From NCBI GenBank assembly GCA_947476675.1, contig CANJRL010000009.1, positions 1 to 42,222 on the forward strand: 42,222 nt of DNA, read 5' to 3'. Positions 1 to 7,742 of this stretch are shown piece after piece. Both the position numbers and the translations under genes were made by a program. The first letter of the stretch is position 1, and each line of letters begins with the position of its first letter. The DNA comes from Phycisphaerales bacterium (lineage in GTDB: Bacteria > Planctomycetota > Phycisphaerae > Phycisphaerales > UBA1924). Under the pieces are notes generated by a model. It did not search any database and was not told the DNA's origin. It saw only the letters and a program-made list of their open reading frames with translations.

Positions 1-434
1 AGATCAGCGGCGTGCGGGTGGCGTTCATGAAGTTCCTCTCGGCGGGGCGGCAGGCCCCGACCGTGATGCAACTCCTCCCGCTGCAGGCGCCCGAGAAGAA
101 GGAAGCGCCCGCCCCCGGCCCCGGCGCCCCTGGAGCCCCCGGAGCCTCGTCCGCGCAGCCGGCGGAAGCCGACGCGGTGACCTACGAGTTCTCGCCCAGC
201 GCGCCGGAGTTGCTGGGCGACCTCCTCCCGGCGGCGGTCAAGGCCACGCTGTTTCAGGCGGTGAACGACGCGATCGTGAGCGAGCACGTGGCGCGGATGA
301 TCGCGATGAAGGCCGCGACCGACAACGCCGGGAAGATGGGGAAACTGCTGACGCGCAAGTACAACCGCGCGCGGCAGGCCCAGATCACCACGGAACTGAC
401 CGAGATCGTCACCGGCGCCGCGGCGCTGGAGTGA
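1..434 (+). CDS. atpG: F1 ATP synthase gamma subunit, 3' part
   Basis: This is the C-terminal part of the gamma subunit, the central rotor shaft of F1Fo ATP synthase; its 5' end lies outside the window. The frame is open from base 3. The last ~50 residues (SEHVARMIAMKAATDNAG, then LTRKYNRARQAQITTEL and EIVTGAAAL) match the conserved C-terminal helix that packs inside the alpha3beta3 ring. Between the strand ending in MQLLPL and YEFSPSAPELL there is a Pro/Ala/Gly-rich insert of about 30 residues that ordinary gamma subunits lack. The next gene is convergent, so no atpD (beta) follows, unlike the usual alpha-gamma-beta-epsilon order. The family call is secure; the meaning of the gene order is not. 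Confidence 0.93.
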   Translation, partial: ISGVRVAFMKFLSAGRQAPTVMQLLPLQAPEKKEAPAPGPGAPGAPGASSAQPAEADAVTYEFSPSAPELLGDLLPAAVKATLFQAVNDAIVSEHVARMIAMKAATDNAGKMGKLLTRKYNRARQAQITTELTEIVTGAAALE

Positions 435-483
435 GGCGTCCGGTCATTTCGGCGGCTCGACCAAACGCCGCGTCACGAAGGCT

Positions 484-504
484 GCGCGACGGCGTTCGTC
501 GCGC
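484..504. terminator. GC hairpin after atpG, no U-tract
   Basis: Perfect 8-bp inverted repeat GCGCGACG/CGTCGCGC with a 5-nt loop, 50 nt after the atpG stop and between two convergent genes. No T-run follows on either strand, so it may protect 3' ends or act with Rho rather than terminate by itself. Confidence 0.4.
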
Positions 505-597
505 CGCTTCACGGCCTCCGATGTTGACGCGCACGGCGTGTTGTAGTTCGCGCGCCGGGGGCTCGGATCATCCCGAGTCGCGGGCGCCTGCCGCGGG

Positions 598-1401
598 TCA
601 GAACGACCATTGCACGCCCAGGTACACGCGGAGCGCAGCGCCCGCGTCGGGCGACGGGTCGAAACTCCGGCCCGCGGAGCCGATCAGGGTGGCGCTCGCG
701 GAAAGGGTCCACTTGAAGCCGAGATTGAACAGCGAGTCGTCGGGCGAACCACGCAGGCCGAAGTCGCGGCGCACCTCGCCGCAGAGCACGAGCCCCTCCG
801 CCACTTCATACTCGGCGGCGAGCCCGGTGAACCAGCGGTCGTTTTCCTCCCTGGCGAACCGCCTCTCGTAGCCCACTTCCGCGTAGACGAAGAGCGTGTC
901 GGCAAGAAGGTGGCGCCCAGCCTCCACGGGCAGCGTCAGGGACGGGCTCCCCGCGCCCAGGCCCCGGCGCCGGCTGCCGAGCGGGACGCCGACCGCCGGA
1001 TAGCTCGAGATCGACAGCGGGAACTCCTGCTCGTTCACGAGACGGAGCTTCGACGCGACCGAGAGGTCGCCCAGCCCGGCGCGGGCGCCTTCGCGGCCGC
1101 TGGGATCGAGCACGGCGAGGGGCGCCTCGAACTTGATCTGCACTCCTTCCGACAGACCGTAGTTCAGGTCGAAGAGCGGGGCGGCGTGCTCCCACGTGCG
1201 CCCGCCGGTCTCCGCGTCGCGGGCGCTCAATCTGAGCGTGTACGCCGTGTTGAGCTCGAACCGTCCCGTGGGAAGCGTGTCCGGATCGTCGGTGATCAGC
1301 GGCGGGCCGGCGAGCGCGGCGAGAGATGGGGCGAGCATCGCGCCGAGGGGAGCACATCGGCTGGCGAGCCGCCGGGGACTCGGGACGGCTCGGGTTGTCA
1401 T
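598..1401 (-). CDS. Outer-membrane beta-barrel protein, MetA-like family
   Basis: Predicted 267-aa secreted protein. After a basic N-terminus and hydrophobic signal segment (about residues 17-32), the mature protein opens with PPLITDDPDTLPTGRFELN, the signature start of the family annotated as 'transporter' or MetA-pathway-of-phenol-degradation (PF13557-like). Alternating beta-strands follow, and the chain ends in an aromatic residue (VQWSF), typical of Gram-negative outer-membrane barrels. Its ATG directly abuts the stop of the upstream DUF347 gene, so the two are probably co-transcribed and translationally coupled. The substrate cannot be read from sequence; links to phenol degradation in this family name are historical. 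Confidence 0.72.
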   Translation of the reverse strand: MTTRAVPSPRRLASRCAPLGAMLAPSLAALAGPPLITDDPDTLPTGRFELNTAYTLRLSARDAETGGRTWEHAAPLFDLNYGLSEGVQIKFEAPLAVLDPSGREGARAGLGDLSVASKLRLVNEQEFPLSISSYPAVGVPLGSRRRGLGAGSPSLTLPVEAGRHLLADTLFVYAEVGYERRFAREENDRWFTGLAAEYEVAEGLVLCGEVRRDFGLRGSPDDSLFNLGFKWTLSASATLIGSAGRSFDPSPDAGAALRVYLGVQWSF

Positions 1402-2229
1402 TCAGAGCGCCGCATCTGTGCCTGCCGCGGGGCCGCGCGCGTCTGTGCGCCGGGATGCCCACAGGATCATCCCGACGAGGATCGCCGCCAGCACCGCCGA
1501 GGAGCCCCCGGGGCCGAAGCCCAGGCCTCCCTCGTCGCGGCCGCGGGCGAGCACGTCGCCGAACGTGGCGCCGAAGGGGCGCGTGAGCACAAAGGCTGCC
1601 CAGAAGAGGCCGACGGTGAGGCTCGCGCTGGCGACCTTGAGTCGGCGGGAGATGAGGTGGATGGCCGCGATGAGCGCGATCAGAGCGCCGATGCACGCCG
1701 CGCCGCCGATGAAGCCGAGGCCCGGGCCCTGCTCTTCATCGGCCAGATAGTCGCCAAGGGCGGTGCCAAGCGTGTTGGAGCAGAGGATGGCGAACCAGTA
1801 GAAGGCCTCGGCCCGGCGGGTGCGGACGCTGCCGACCGAGATCGACCCCTCGACCAGCCGCCACACGGCCAGGGATGCGATGAGGAAGGCGACGAGGATC
1901 GCGCTCCCCTTGGCGTAGCCGAGGCCGAGCGTGCGATCCATGAAGTCGGAGATCGTTGTGCCCGCGGTGCTGGTCGAGAGGATGACGGCCCAGTAGAGGA
2001 ACGGGATCAGGCGGCGGGTCAGCAGTTGGGGGATCAGCGTGGCGAGGAAGATCCCCAGCACGATGAGCGATGCCGCGAGGTATCCCAGCCCGATCCCGCC
2101 GTGCTCCGGGCCCTTGGAGAGGAGATCGCCGAGGGTTTCGCCGAGCGTCGTGGCCGAGATCTTCATGATCCAGAAGGCCAGTGTGACGGCGGGGAGTTTC
2201 GAGAGACCGGCTGTTGGGTGTGGGGGCAT
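1402..2229 (-). CDS. DUF347/COG4705 multi-repeat membrane protein
   Basis: A 275-aa integral membrane protein starting MPPHPTAGLSKLPAVTLAF. It contains the repeated motif of the COG4705 'membrane-anchored protein' family (DUF347): KISATTLGETLGDLLS, then STSTAGTTISDFMD, CSNTLGTALGDYLAD and TRPFGATFGDVLA. Each motif sits at the end of a hydrophobic helix, giving four repeats and about eight transmembrane segments. The repeated G-[DE] pairs in membrane helices hint at transport or metal binding, but no function is established. Longer upstream frames exist, but they lack hydrophobic or family sequence, so I chose the ATG just before the first repeat. It lies between a PepSY-like gene (67 nt upstream) and the outer-membrane barrel gene (0 nt downstream). 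Confidence 0.82.
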   Translation of the reverse strand: MPPHPTAGLSKLPAVTLAFWIMKISATTLGETLGDLLSKGPEHGGIGLGYLAASLIVLGIFLATLIPQLLTRRLIPFLYWAVILSTSTAGTTISDFMDRTLGLGYAKGSAILVAFLIASLAVWRLVEGSISVGSVRTRRAEAFYWFAILCSNTLGTALGDYLADEEQGPGLGFIGGAACIGALIALIAAIHLISRRLKVASASLTVGLFWAAFVLTRPFGATFGDVLARGRDEGGLGFGPGGSSAVLAAILVGMILWASRRTDARGPAAGTDAAL

Positions 2230-2296
2230 CGGTGCGGGCTCGCGATGCGCGACGGGGCGAGCGTGAGTGTAATCCCCGCGGAGGGCCTGGCGCGGC

Positions 2297-2926
2297 TCAG
2301 TTCTTCCCGTCCTTCCTTCCCTCGTGCTTCTCGCCGTTCTCGTTCTCCTCGCCCTTGCCTTGCCCGTCGTCGTCGCCGTTGCCGCCGCGCTCATCCTCGA
2401 TGTTGCCCGCGGCATCGATCTTGACTTCGTGCGATTCGCCATCGATCACGATGTCGATCTCGAAGTAGAACTTCTGGACCGAGGCGGGGTTCTGGAAGGT
2501 CGCTTTCGGATACTCCTTCTTGAGCGCGGCCATCACGGCGGCGGGGAGTCTGGCCTCAGTCGTGGGCGTCTCCCGCTCCATCAGGTCGCCCGCCGCGGAG
2601 AAGATCGCGGAGCAGGCCACGCCGTCGGCCGTGTACTCGACTTCGTAGGTGTATACGCCTTCGTCGTCTTCCTTGATGATCTTCTTGATCGCCTTCTCGC
2701 TCCCGGCGAGTCTGAGGGCGGCGGCCCGGACGGCCTCGGGCGCCTGGGCGGGGTCGATCCCCTCCTCGTCGGCCCCCTCGCCGGCCTTGGCGCCGGGCTT
2801 GTCCGCCGCTTTCGCGGGAGTCGGGGCCGCGGGTGGTCGCGCGGCGGGCTGGGCGAAGGCCCACACGGCGGCGCCGGAAAGGACAGCGACGGAGATCAGG
2901 CCGGTGGAGAGCAGTCGAGCGTTCAT
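2297..2926 (-). CDS. Secreted PepSY-like (PF11396-type) protein
   Basis: A 209-aa exported protein. It has a signal peptide (MNARLLSTGLISVAVLSGAA, cut near AFAQPA), then a Pro/Ala/Lys-rich linker to about residue 60. Two PepSY-like beta-alpha units follow; the second contains LPAAVMAALKKEYPKATF, then VQKFYFEIDIVIDGESHEV and a DAAGNI turn. This is the pattern of the 'putative beta-lactamase-inhibitor-like, PepSY-like' family. The tail is very acidic and Asn/Lys-rich. A good ribosome site (AAGGAA) lies 8 nt before the ATG. Such proteins are periplasmic or surface proteins of unknown ligand. Here it probably leads a short operon with the DUF347 and outer-membrane genes. Confidence 0.78.
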   Translation of the reverse strand: MNARLLSTGLISVAVLSGAAVWAFAQPAARPPAAPTPAKAADKPGAKAGEGADEEGIDPAQAPEAVRAAALRLAGSEKAIKKIIKEDDEGVYTYEVEYTADGVACSAIFSAAGDLMERETPTTEARLPAAVMAALKKEYPKATFQNPASVQKFYFEIDIVIDGESHEVKIDAAGNIEDERGGNGDDDGQGKGEENENGEKHEGRKDGKN

Positions 2927-3112
2927 GCGCGAGTTCCTTGTCTGGGGCCGCGATCGCGGCTCGCGTGGTACGAGCCCTCGCCCGGAGCACGAGCAACGGG
3001 CGTGAGGAAGAAGTCTCAGGCTATGAGCATCGCCGAGGCGCGCTGATCGAAGATGCCGACGAAAATTCGCTTCAGCCGAGGGGCGCAGAGCGGGGCGCTC
3101 CGGCGATGGAAG

Positions 3113-4216
3113 TTACGAGCGAGTCCGGGGTCCGACGACGATGATCTTGAACGTTCCGGGCTTCATCGAGGGACGTGCGCGAGACCCCTCTTCGGGTGCA
3201 TCCTTGGGAGCCTCGTACTCGGCCGACGGGAGGAACGCGCGGCGCGTCTTGGGATCGAGCGCCAGTGTCCGGGCTCGCGACGCGGTCGGGAGCGTCTGGA
3301 CCACCTCGAACTTGTCGTCCTTTGTCGAGATCACGCTCAGCGTGGCCGCGGCCCCCGCGTCCCGTCCGCCGCCGTTCGAGGTCAGCACGAACCCGCCGTC
3401 GGAGTCGAACTCGGCCCCGTCGACGCCCTTGCCAATCGGCGGCGTCGCGAGGACTTTGCCCGTCTGGGCATCGATCACGACGAGCATCTCGTTGTTGCAC
3501 GCCGCGAAGAGCCGCCTGCGCGCCGCGTCGATCGTGAGTCCCGTCGGGCCCTCGCCCGGGGCGAGCGCGAACCGGCGTTCGACAGCCAGGGCCTTGGGGT
3601 CGATGCGCACGACCTCGGAGGTGTCTTCGACGTTCACGTAGACCTTGCCGGCGCCGTCGGCCACCGCCAGTTCCGGCTGGCCGCCAATCTCGATGGCGCC
3701 GAGCACGGACCCGTCCTCGGCCTTGATCACGGTTGCGTCGCGGCTCTTGGCGTTGAAGCAGAGGATCGTCTTGGTGACCGGTTCGAACAGGATGGCATCG
3801 GGGTTCTGACCGGCCTTGACCGTTTGAAGCGTCTTGAGCGTCGTCAGATCGAAGACCGTGACGGCGCCGGCCTTGCCGTTGCTGGTGAATCCACGGTTGA
3901 ACGCCGAGGCGATCGCGACGCCGTGCACGCCGGCGGTGTCGGGAATCTCGCCGACCACCGCGCCCGATTGAGTGTCGATCACCATCACTCGGTCCCCTCG
4001 TGGGACGTACAGGCGACGAGCGTCCGAGTCCACGGTCAGGAGATCCCATCCGCCCTCGCCGCCGACGTTGAACGTTCTCTCGACCTTGAAGGGACCGGTG
4101 TTCGTCGAAGGCGGGGCCGTCGGACCCGGGGCGGGCGGCGTTGTGCCGCGCGTCGCACCGCCGGGCTGTGCCACGATGATGATGCCGAGCACGAGCGCGG
4201 CGGGCGCGATAAGCAT
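3113..4216 (-). CDS. Exported YVTN/YncE-like beta-propeller protein
   Basis: A 367-aa protein with an N-terminal signal segment (MLIAPAALVLGIIIVAQPGG), a Pro/Thr-rich linker, then about seven repeats of the YVTN/YncE propeller type. Examples are RRLYVPRGDRVMVIDTQSG, KAGAVTVFDLTTLKTLQTV, GKVYVNVEDTSEVVRIDP and RRRLFAACNNEMLVVIDAQ. YncE-type propellers are periplasmic and often bind nucleic acid or act as scaffolds; nothing here identifies a ligand. The ribosome site (AGGGG) is part of a small self-complementary GGGGTAACCCC just before the ATG, which could fold over the start. The stop is 186 nt upstream of the PepSY gene on the same strand. Confidence 0.85.
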   Translation of the reverse strand: MLIAPAALVLGIIIVAQPGGATRGTTPPAPGPTAPPSTNTGPFKVERTFNVGGEGGWDLLTVDSDARRLYVPRGDRVMVIDTQSGAVVGEIPDTAGVHGVAIASAFNRGFTSNGKAGAVTVFDLTTLKTLQTVKAGQNPDAILFEPVTKTILCFNAKSRDATVIKAEDGSVLGAIEIGGQPELAVADGAGKVYVNVEDTSEVVRIDPKALAVERRFALAPGEGPTGLTIDAARRRLFAACNNEMLVVIDAQTGKVLATPPIGKGVDGAEFDSDGGFVLTSNGGGRDAGAAATLSVISTKDDKFEVVQTLPTASRARTLALDPKTRRAFLPSAEYEAPKDAPEEGSRARPSMKPGTFKIIVVGPRTRS

Positions 4217-4310
4217 GGGGTTACCCCTCTGGTGAGCGGAGCGGCGGACGTCGCGGACGTTACGGCAGCGGCGCTGAACTTGTTACATGAGTTCCTGTGC
4301 TGGTGAATCG

Positions 4311-4327
4311 AGATGTCTGAGACATCT
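4311..4327. promoter_or_regulatory. 17-nt palindrome, candidate operator
   Basis: AGATGTCT-g-AGACATCT is a perfect inverted repeat with 8-bp arms around a single central base. It lies between the beta-propeller gene (95 nt from its start) and guaB (226 nt before its start). It is conspicuously less GC-rich than its surroundings. The shape suits a dimeric repressor site; the regulator is unknown. Confidence 0.45.
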
Positions 4328-4518
4328 GGCTCGCGCCGCGCGCGCCTTGCAACAGCCGCGGCACCGGCCCGAAGCCGATCGGCCAACGACGCCCACCCGG
4401 AGGCCGGCGCGTCGGCGTGCAGGTTCATGGAGAGCGCCGGCCTGGGATGCCCCGCTCCTGTGGAGGGCCGGGCCGCGATGCGCTCAGACCCCGGCGCCCC
4501 TTCCCGGCCACGCCCCCA

Positions 4519-4547
4519 TTGACGCGCTCCCCCCCCGCGCGCACAAT
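4519..4547 (+). promoter_or_regulatory. guaB promoter, leaderless arrangement
   Basis: TTGACG (4519-4524), a 17-nt spacer, then CACAAT (4542-4547) match the sigma-70 -35 and -10 boxes at 5/6 and 4/6 positions. Only 6 nt separate the -10 box from the guaB ATG at 4554, so transcription should begin at or within a base of the start codon. No ribosome site can exist in between. Confidence 0.62.
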
Positions 4548-4553
4548 CGCCCG

Positions 4554-6176
4554 ATGGCGGCTCACACTCCCGGCGGATCCACCCCCCGACATCCCAAGGT
4601 CCTCGACTCCGGCGCCCTGGCCCACGGCATCACGTTCGACGACGTGCTGCTCGTCCCCAGGCGGTCGTCGATCCTGCCCTCCGCGGCCGACACCTCCACG
4701 CGCCTCACCCGCTCGGTGCGGATCAACATCCCGCTGCTCTCCGCGCCCATGGACACCGTCACCGAGGCCGCCCTCGCCATCGCGCTGGCCCAGGAGGGCG
4801 GGATCGGCTTCATCCACAAGAACCTTTCGGTCGAGGACCAGGCCCGCGAGGTCGCCAAGGTCAAGCGCTCGGCCAACGGCGTCATCACCGACCCCATCAC
4901 GCTCGGCCCGACCGACACCGTCGCCGAGGCGCGGCGGCTCATGCGCCAGTTCAACGTCAGCGGGTTCCCCATCACCGAGGACGGCGCCGCCGGCCTGCGC
5001 ACCAAGGGACGCGTGCTCGGCATCCTCACCACCCGCGACCTCAAGTTCATCGAGAACGACCAGACCCCCGTGCGCGAGGTGATGACCTCCGCCGGCCTGG
5101 TCACCGCGTCCCCCGGCACCACCCTCGTCCAGGCGGCCCAGATCCTCAACAAGAACAAGGTCGAGAAGCTGCTGCTCCTCGATTCCGGCGGCAACCTCGC
5201 CGGCCTCATCACCATGCGCGACATCGAGCGCCTGGCGCAGTTCCCGAGGGCCTGCCTGGACGAGCGCGGGAGGCTGCGCTGCGGCGCCGCGGTCGGCGTG
5301 CTCCAGTACGACCGCGTCGACGCCCTGCTCGAGGCCGGCGCCGACGTCATCGTGGTGGACACGGCGCACGGGCACAGCGAGAACGTGCTCATCACCGTGC
5401 GCGAGATCAAGAGGCGCCACCCGATCGACGTGATCGCGGGGAACATCGCGACGGCGGACGCGGCCCGCGACCTGATCGACGCCGGGGCCGACGCGGTGAA
5501 GGTGGGCATCGGCCCGGGGTCGATCTGCACCACGCGGATCGTGACCGGCGTGGGCGTGCCGCAGGTCAGCGCCATCCTCGACGCGGTGAGCGTGGCGGAG
5601 GCCGCCGGCGTCCCGGTGATCGCGGACGGGGGCATCCGGCAGTCGGGGGATATCGCCAAGGCGCTGGCGGCCGGGGCGAGCAGCGTGATGATGGGCTCGA
5701 TGTTCGCCGGGCTGGACGAATCGCCGGGGGAGACGGTGATCTGGAGGGGCCGGCGGTACAAGAGTTACCGGGGGATGGGGTCTGAGGGCGCGATGGGCGC
5801 GGGGTCGGCCGACCGCTACGCGCAGGCGGACAAGCTGGAGGCGATGAAGCCGCGCAACGGCGCCGAGGCCGCGGCGGGCGCGAGGGCCTCGGCTCGCGGC
5901 GCGTCGGCCGGGGTGACCGCCTCGGGGATGAAGTTCGTTCCCGAGGGCGTCGAGGGCATGGTGCCGTACCGGGGGACGCTGGCGGAGTTCGTCTACCAGA
6001 TGGTGGGGGGGGTGCGCAGCGCGATGGGGTACCTGGGCTGCGCGACGATCGACGACCTGCGGCGGGACGCGCGGTTCGTGAGGATCACCGCGGCGGGGAT
6101 GATCGAGAGCCACCCGCACAACATCCGGATCACGAAGGAATCACCCAACTACACCGGGGAGGCGATGGGGGAGTGA
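4554..6176 (+). CDS. guaB: Inosine-5'-monophosphate dehydrogenase
   Basis: Oxidises IMP to XMP with NAD+, the committed step of GMP synthesis in the cytoplasm. The 540-aa chain has TFDDVLLVP at residues 27-35, a CBS-domain pair at about 110-235, the catalytic-cysteine loop [13 protein letters not shown] with Cys325, and the mobile flap [11 protein letters not shown] near 404. A low-complexity Ala/Gly/Ser insert at about 437-455 lengthens the flap region; ordinary bacterial enzymes are about 490 aa. The ATG at 4554 is chosen because homology begins shortly after it and because the promoter boxes point exactly to it. The next gene is convergent, 44 nt away. Confidence 0.97.
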   Translation: MAAHTPGGSTPRHPKVLDSGALAHGITFDDVLLVPRRSSILPSAADTSTRLTRSVRINIPLLSAPMDTVTEAALAIALAQEGGIGFIHKNLSVEDQAREVAKVKRSANGVITDPITLGPTDTVAEARRLMRQFNVSGFPITEDGAAGLRTKGRVLGILTTRDLKFIENDQTPVREVMTSAGLVTASPGTTLVQAAQILNKNKVEKLLLLDSGGNLAGLITMRDIERLAQFPRACLDERGRLRCGAAVGVLQYDRVDALLEAGADVIVVDTAHGHSENVLITVREIKRRHPIDVIAGNIATADAARDLIDAGADAVKVGIGPGSICTTRIVTGVGVPQVSAILDAVSVAEAAGVPVIADGGIRQSGDIAKALAAGASSVMMGSMFAGLDESPGETVIWRGRRYKSYRGMGSEGAMGAGSADRYAQADKLEAMKPRNGAEAAAGARASARGASAGVTASGMKFVPEGVEGMVPYRGTLAEFVYQMVGGVRSAMGYLGCATIDDLRRDARFVRITAAGMIESHPHNIRITKESPNYTGEAMGE

Positions 6177-6189
6177 GCATCGATTGCGA

Positions 6190-6204
6190 CCGCCGTCTCG
6201 GCGG
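6190..6204. terminator. Short hairpin between convergent genes
   Basis: CCGCCG-tct-CGGCGG in the 44-nt gap between the stops of guaB and the 469-aa zinc-ribbon gene. It is placed to end both transcripts but has no T-run. Confidence 0.35.
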
Positions 6205-6220
6205 CAGAGATTGGCCGAGT

Positions 6221-7630
6221 TCACCGCCGCGGTCCTTCCGGCCGGTACAGCCATCGATCCACGATGCGGGCTTGCTCGGGGGTGAGCAATTCACTGTCGC
6301 GGAGGTCGATCAGCGAGTACCAAACGTCGCCGATCGACTTGCGCGACTCCCGCTGGTCGATGGTGTCAACTGCGAGCGCGACGACCCCTGCTGACAACTC
6401 ATACCGGGCGCCGCGACTCGCCCTCATCCATGAGAGCAGCGCGTCGTGGACCGCGGGGATGGCAAAGACATGGCGGGATTCCTCTACGGAGACATCGCCC
6501 CTCCAGACGAGTCCGACAAGAAGCGCGGTCAACGCCGGCGACGGGGGCCCGGCGTCGGCAAGCCGCAGCGCGGTCGCCGCAAAAGGGCGAACCGACACGG
6601 ATTGCAAGACCTCTTCGCACGACAGCGCTGCGAACCAGCGGTCGGCCATCTGGGGGGCGTCAACGTGCATCGATTCAAGCGTCGCGGACTTCTCTTCCGC
6701 CCACGCGGGATCCAGGCGGCCGGCCGAAAGCGCCAGCAATGTCCAGGATGCCAGACCGCCGGGGGTGCGGGCGGTGCCCGCGACCACCTGCCGGAAGAAC
6801 TCATCCGCAATGATCGTCGCGGATCGCGGTGGCGGATGCATCAGGTTGTTCCGGGTCGCCTCGCACCGGCTGTACCGCCAAGGGTCCCCACGGGCATAAC
6901 CGGCAACGAGACCCGCGATCACGCGGGTCGTCTCGTCGTCGAGTTCTCCCCGCTTGAGCCTCCTCCCCAGCCAATCGGCGGGCGCACGGCTGCCGGCGTT
7001 GCGCGTGCGGACGAGCATCACCGCGATCCGCGTCACGGTTTCCTTTCGTTCCTGGTTCGTGGCGCTTCGCTCCAGTTCGTCCCAGATCGCCCCGTCGCCT
7101 CGCTCATCGTGCTCGGCCGCCGCGATCGCAAGCAACGCCTGCCACGGAAGAACCCGAGGGACCTGTTGCTCCAGCCATATTCTTGTACGCCACGCCCATT
7201 GACCCGATTGGCTCATCCCAGCGACGCTGAGCACTGCAATGCCAAGCGCGCCCGCTCTCCACGAGCGGCGCCTTCGGTCTCCCATGAGCCCCCCGTAACG
7301 AAGCCATAAGCCGCACTCGGGGCAACGCGGCATCCGGTCGAGGTCCGTTGCGGGGTACCGGCACCGCCGGCACACCGCCGCGCCGCCTTCGTGCCATCCC
7401 GCGACCGCGCAACAGAGCAACAACAGCCCGATCAGTACGGCGATGAGCGAGGACAGCCTCAACGCGGCATCGAAAGAGAGCGGAGCAGGGAACGGAGAGG
7501 CAATCGCTACATGCGCGAAGCAGAGCGCAGATGGCGTCAAAGCCACTGCAGCCAGACTCAACGGGCGGCGAGCCGCCCAGGGACGCGGCGTCCGAGCGGC
7601 CTCAGTCTGCGGCGCCTCAGAAGAGTCCAT
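6221..7630 (-). CDS. Zinc-ribbon membrane protein, paralogue 1
   Basis: Unknown 469-aa membrane protein. Two N-terminal hydrophobic helices (about residues 25-50 and 60-85) are followed by a zinc ribbon, CRRCRYPATDL then RCPECG (CxxC-x13-CxxC), and by a third helix (AGALGIAVLSVAGM). The remaining ~310 residues are soluble and helical with no recognised fold. It shares the helix-ribbon-helix-helical-domain plan, and a similar C-terminus (LLTPEQARIVDRWLYR against ELSPEDAERFDRIDWRFR), with the gene 112 nt upstream, so the two look like a tandem duplication. An in-frame TTG at 7639 is an alternative start. Neither start has a clear ribosome site. Confidence 0.62.
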   Translation of the reverse strand: MDSSEAPQTEAARTPRPWAARRPLSLAAVALTPSALCFAHVAIASPFPAPLSFDAALRLSSLIAVLIGLLLLCCAVAGWHEGGAAVCRRCRYPATDLDRMPRCPECGLWLRYGGLMGDRRRRSWRAGALGIAVLSVAGMSQSGQWAWRTRIWLEQQVPRVLPWQALLAIAAAEHDERGDGAIWDELERSATNQERKETVTRIAVMLVRTRNAGSRAPADWLGRRLKRGELDDETTRVIAGLVAGYARGDPWRYSRCEATRNNLMHPPPRSATIIADEFFRQVVAGTARTPGGLASWTLLALSAGRLDPAWAEEKSATLESMHVDAPQMADRWFAALSCEEVLQSVSVRPFAATALRLADAGPPSPALTALLVGLVWRGDVSVEESRHVFAIPAVHDALLSWMRASRGARYELSAGVVALAVDTIDQRESRKSIGDVWYSLIDLRDSELLTPEQARIVDRWLYRPEGPRR

Positions 7631-7742
7631 CGACAGCAACTACGATCAGGGATGATGCCCGGTTCCGGATAGCCATCGCTCGTCCGACAGAATGTGGCGC
7701 GTGTGCCGCATCACGGGAACTCTGATTCGGAGTGAGGGCGGA

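Larger units (their letters stand above)
4217..4553. other. Divergent intergenic region, beta-propeller gene / guaB
   Basis: This 337-nt region separates two divergent genes. It holds the guaB promoter (4519-4547) and a 17-nt palindrome (4311-4327), described separately. I see no other coding or RNA feature; several frames are open through it, but they lack a ribosome site and resemble nothing known. Confidence 0.6.

Noticed and set aside
610-2424. A 604-residue plus-strand frame opposite the barrel and DUF347 genes
   Set aside because: No domain and composition typical of an antisense shadow; the minus strand has signal peptide, membrane helices and family motifs.
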